Assembly (NCBI GenBank): GCA_902629495.1
Contig: CACORA010000013.1
Coordinates: forward strand, 1 to 56,659
DNA length: 56,659 nt
Origin: Planctomycetaceae bacterium
Lineage (GTDB): Bacteria; Planctomycetota; Planctomycetia; Pirellulales; UBA1268
Direction: 5' to 3'
This document shows, in pieces, positions 55,352 to 56,659 of this stretch (within the stretch, counting starts at the first letter, position 1; every line of letters starts with the position of its first letter). Made by a program: the position numbers and the translations under genes. Under the pieces are notes generated by a model. It did not search any database. It saw only the letters and a list, made by a program, of their open reading frames with translations, and was not told where the DNA came from.

Positions 55352-55633
55352 TTGGCGTTCATACGACGCGGAAATGACCCAGATGACCATCTTGTTATAT
55401 GCTGTAATTTCACGCCAGTGCCACGACATGACGTTCGTCTCGGCCTGCCAACGAGTGGCGTATATGATGAAATTTTTAACTCTGATTCATCACATTATGG
55501 CGGCAGCAATGCAGGGAATATTGGACCAATCCATTCTGAATGTATTCCGCATCATGGGCGAACGTGCTCGATTAAACTCACATTACCACCTTTAGCGGTC
55601 ATCATTCTGAAGCCGATGCACAACGCCTCATAA
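55352..55633 (+). pseudogene. C-terminal part of glgB after the in-frame stop
   Basis: In the same frame as glgB, the codons after TAA read NSVLAFIRRGNDPDDHLV, CCNFTPVPRHDVRLG, NSDSSHYGGSNAGN and ILKPMHNAS, the usual GlgB C-terminal beta domain, ending at TAA 55631-55633. If the TAA were a sense codon (for example CAA or GAA) the joined protein would be about 630 residues, the normal GlgB length. It could be translated from the TTG at 55352, but no ribosome site is seen. Confidence 0.75.
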
Positions 55634-55661
55634 CAAGCACACGATACAGGTTGATGTTCTT

Positions 55662-56659
55662 CTATCGATTCCGCTGCCGGGGCTGTCGCCTCCACTCCAA
55701 ACCGTACTTGGACTCCAGACCCTCAAGCCATTCACTGATAGCCTCTGAAAACTCTCGCTGCGCGACCATTGCTATCCTTCGTTGATCAGTCTTCTGGTCA
55801 AGAAACTGTTTTTGAAGTTCTTCAAGAGTTGGTGTTAATGATTCCATCTGCACGGCGTAGCAGATGGTTTTCGGTTCGTTAAAGGCTACGCCTGTTTGCC
55901 CAGGCCCAAGAGCAAAAATAGCTTCCATAAAATCATCACCCGGCATAATGAGCCCTTCTGGATCAGAAAGCCGCGGAGGGGTTCCCTGAGGCACAGTCCC
56001 CTGTGTGAGCCACGAAAATGGCCCAACTTTCGACGCCTCGAAAAGCTCCTGTTCTGCGACAGCGTCTGCAAGCGACACCGTTGCTCCTTCTTCCGACGCC
56101 GTACACGCGGCAGTAATACTCAATGCCGTATCCTCCGCGAGAGAACGACCCTCTACAACCTTCCATGCTTGCAGGACTTCTGGACGAGCTGACTCGAACG
56201 TAGGCGTAAACTCAGGCTGATCCTCTATTTTCCATGACAAGTAGCGGTTTTGTGAAACATCTCTGGACGTGACTGGCCGCAGTGAAGGAACCCCATCACC
56301 ATAGATCTGCTCTAACCAATTCTGCTGACGGAGACCAAAACGGCTTGTTCGATCAGGAACAAGTTCAAAACTCTGGCCAACACCTCCAGCGGCTACCGCG
56401 TCATCAGCTGCAACCAGCTCAGAACCACCAGCTTCCAACCCTTGCTGCGCCGCAATCTTCTCGAAGTCAGGCGGCTGAGGTGCCTCCCCTTTTTCCTGAC
56501 GTGCTTGCCAAAGAGCAAGATCTTCTGCGTAGGCTGTCATATCCCCTGCAACTGCTGTAAAGATAGCATCGATATCCTGATCAGCTCGTTCTGAGGCCAG
56601 CCGTTCACGGATTTCCTCAGTCACATTCTCAAGTGGCTCAAACTTCGGCTCTTCTTCCT
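55662..56659 (-). CDS. Probable SurA/PpiD-like periplasmic protein, C-terminal part (start outside window)
   Basis: The frame is open to the right edge and continues upstream, reading ...EEEPKFEPLENVTEEIRERL; the GTG at 56622-56624 is therefore internal. The visible part, about 332 residues, is acidic and helix-rich with a segment PLENVTEEIRERLASERADQ and LGPGQTGVAFNEPKTICYAVQ. Such text is typical of the C-terminal helices of SurA/PpiD-like peptidyl-prolyl isomerase chaperones in Planctomycetota. The isomerase domain would lie upstream. It is convergent with glgB (28-base gap). Family assignment is tentative. Confidence 0.6.
   Translation of the reverse strand, partial: EEEPKFEPLENVTEEIRERLASERADQDIDAIFTAVAGDMTAYAEDLALWQARQEKGEAPQPPDFEKIAAQQGLEAGGSELVAADDAVAAGGVGQSFELVPDRTSRFGLRQQNWLEQIYGDGVPSLRPVTSRDVSQNRYLSWKIEDQPEFTPTFESARPEVLQAWKVVEGRSLAEDTALSITAACTASEEGATVSLADAVAEQELFEASKVGPFSWLTQGTVPQGTPPRLSDPEGLIMPGDDFMEAIFALGPGQTGVAFNEPKTICYAVQMESLTPTLEELQKQFLDQKTDQRRIAMVAQREFSEAISEWLEGLESKYGLEWRRQPRQRNR

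Noticed and set aside
55330..55360. Frameshift in glgB
   Set aside because: The sequence before and after the stop is in the same frame; the break is a nonsense codon, not an insertion or deletion.
1..56659. CRISPR array, insertion sequence, prophage or integron
   Set aside because: No regularly spaced repeats, transposase, integrase or phage structural genes were seen on either strand.

Overview
The window looks like chromosomal DNA of a marine member of the Planctomycetota. Two long proteins carry the DUF1559 prepilin-type N-terminus (FTLVELLVV...). There are three secreted Cys-type sulfatases, a DUF1559/lipoprotein pair, a small planctomycete-style zinc-ribbon protein, a Na+-translocating NADH:quinone reductase (NQR) and a futalosine-type menaquinone pathway. 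GC is moderate by eye. No rRNA, CRISPR array, transposase or phage gene was found, so this reads as ordinary chromosome rather than a mobile island.

Layout. Positions 1-2929 hold the N-terminal part of an aldehyde dehydrogenase (minus), a secreted CxxC protein with a terminator, an LssY_C-domain membrane protein and a tRNA-Met with its own promoter. Positions 3186-12568 hold an OprP-like porin followed by a minus-strand carbohydrate cluster: enolase-superfamily enzyme, two sulfatases, GH29 alpha-L-fucosidase and a third sulfatase. Together these suggest breakdown of sulfated fucose-rich polysaccharide. Positions 12894-19098 hold a DUF1559 protein and lipoprotein, the 5-oxoprolinase genes pxpA and a pxpB-pxpC fusion, a metallo-beta-lactamase-fold phosphodiesterase-like protein and a second DUF1559 protein. 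About 1.1 kb without a convincing gene follows.

Positions 20258-27583 are a complete nqrABCDEF-apbE-nqrM operon: the sodium pump, the FMN transferase that flavinylates NqrB and NqrC, and the maturation factor. Positions 27633-33625 carry small uncharacterised genes, a nitroreductase, a secreted cysteine-rich protein, a rhodanese-membrane-rhodanese fusion and a beta-barrel protein. Positions 33685-39444 are a same-strand run: a complete polar amino-acid ABC importer, a divergent ADP-ribosylglycohydrolase-fold protein translationally coupled to the ATPase gene, and OvoA, the ovothiol-synthesis fusion enzyme. I regard this as the most interesting candidate system in the window.

Positions 39456-56659 hold an iron-type alcohol dehydrogenase, aroA, a zinc ribbon that overlaps aroA tail to tail, an ABC exporter with an anchored partner protein, mqnA-mqnC plus an amidohydrolase probably acting in the futalosine pathway, hisE-hisG, miaA, a hairpin-rich leader ahead of an amidotransferase-fold protein lacking its catalytic cysteine, a lysine-methyltransferase-like protein, a glgB interrupted by an in-frame TAA, and the C-terminal part of a probable SurA/PpiD-like protein. 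AroA (chorismate supply) and MqnA (chorismate use) lie about 5 kb apart, and menaquinone is a plausible acceptor for the NQR complex upstream.
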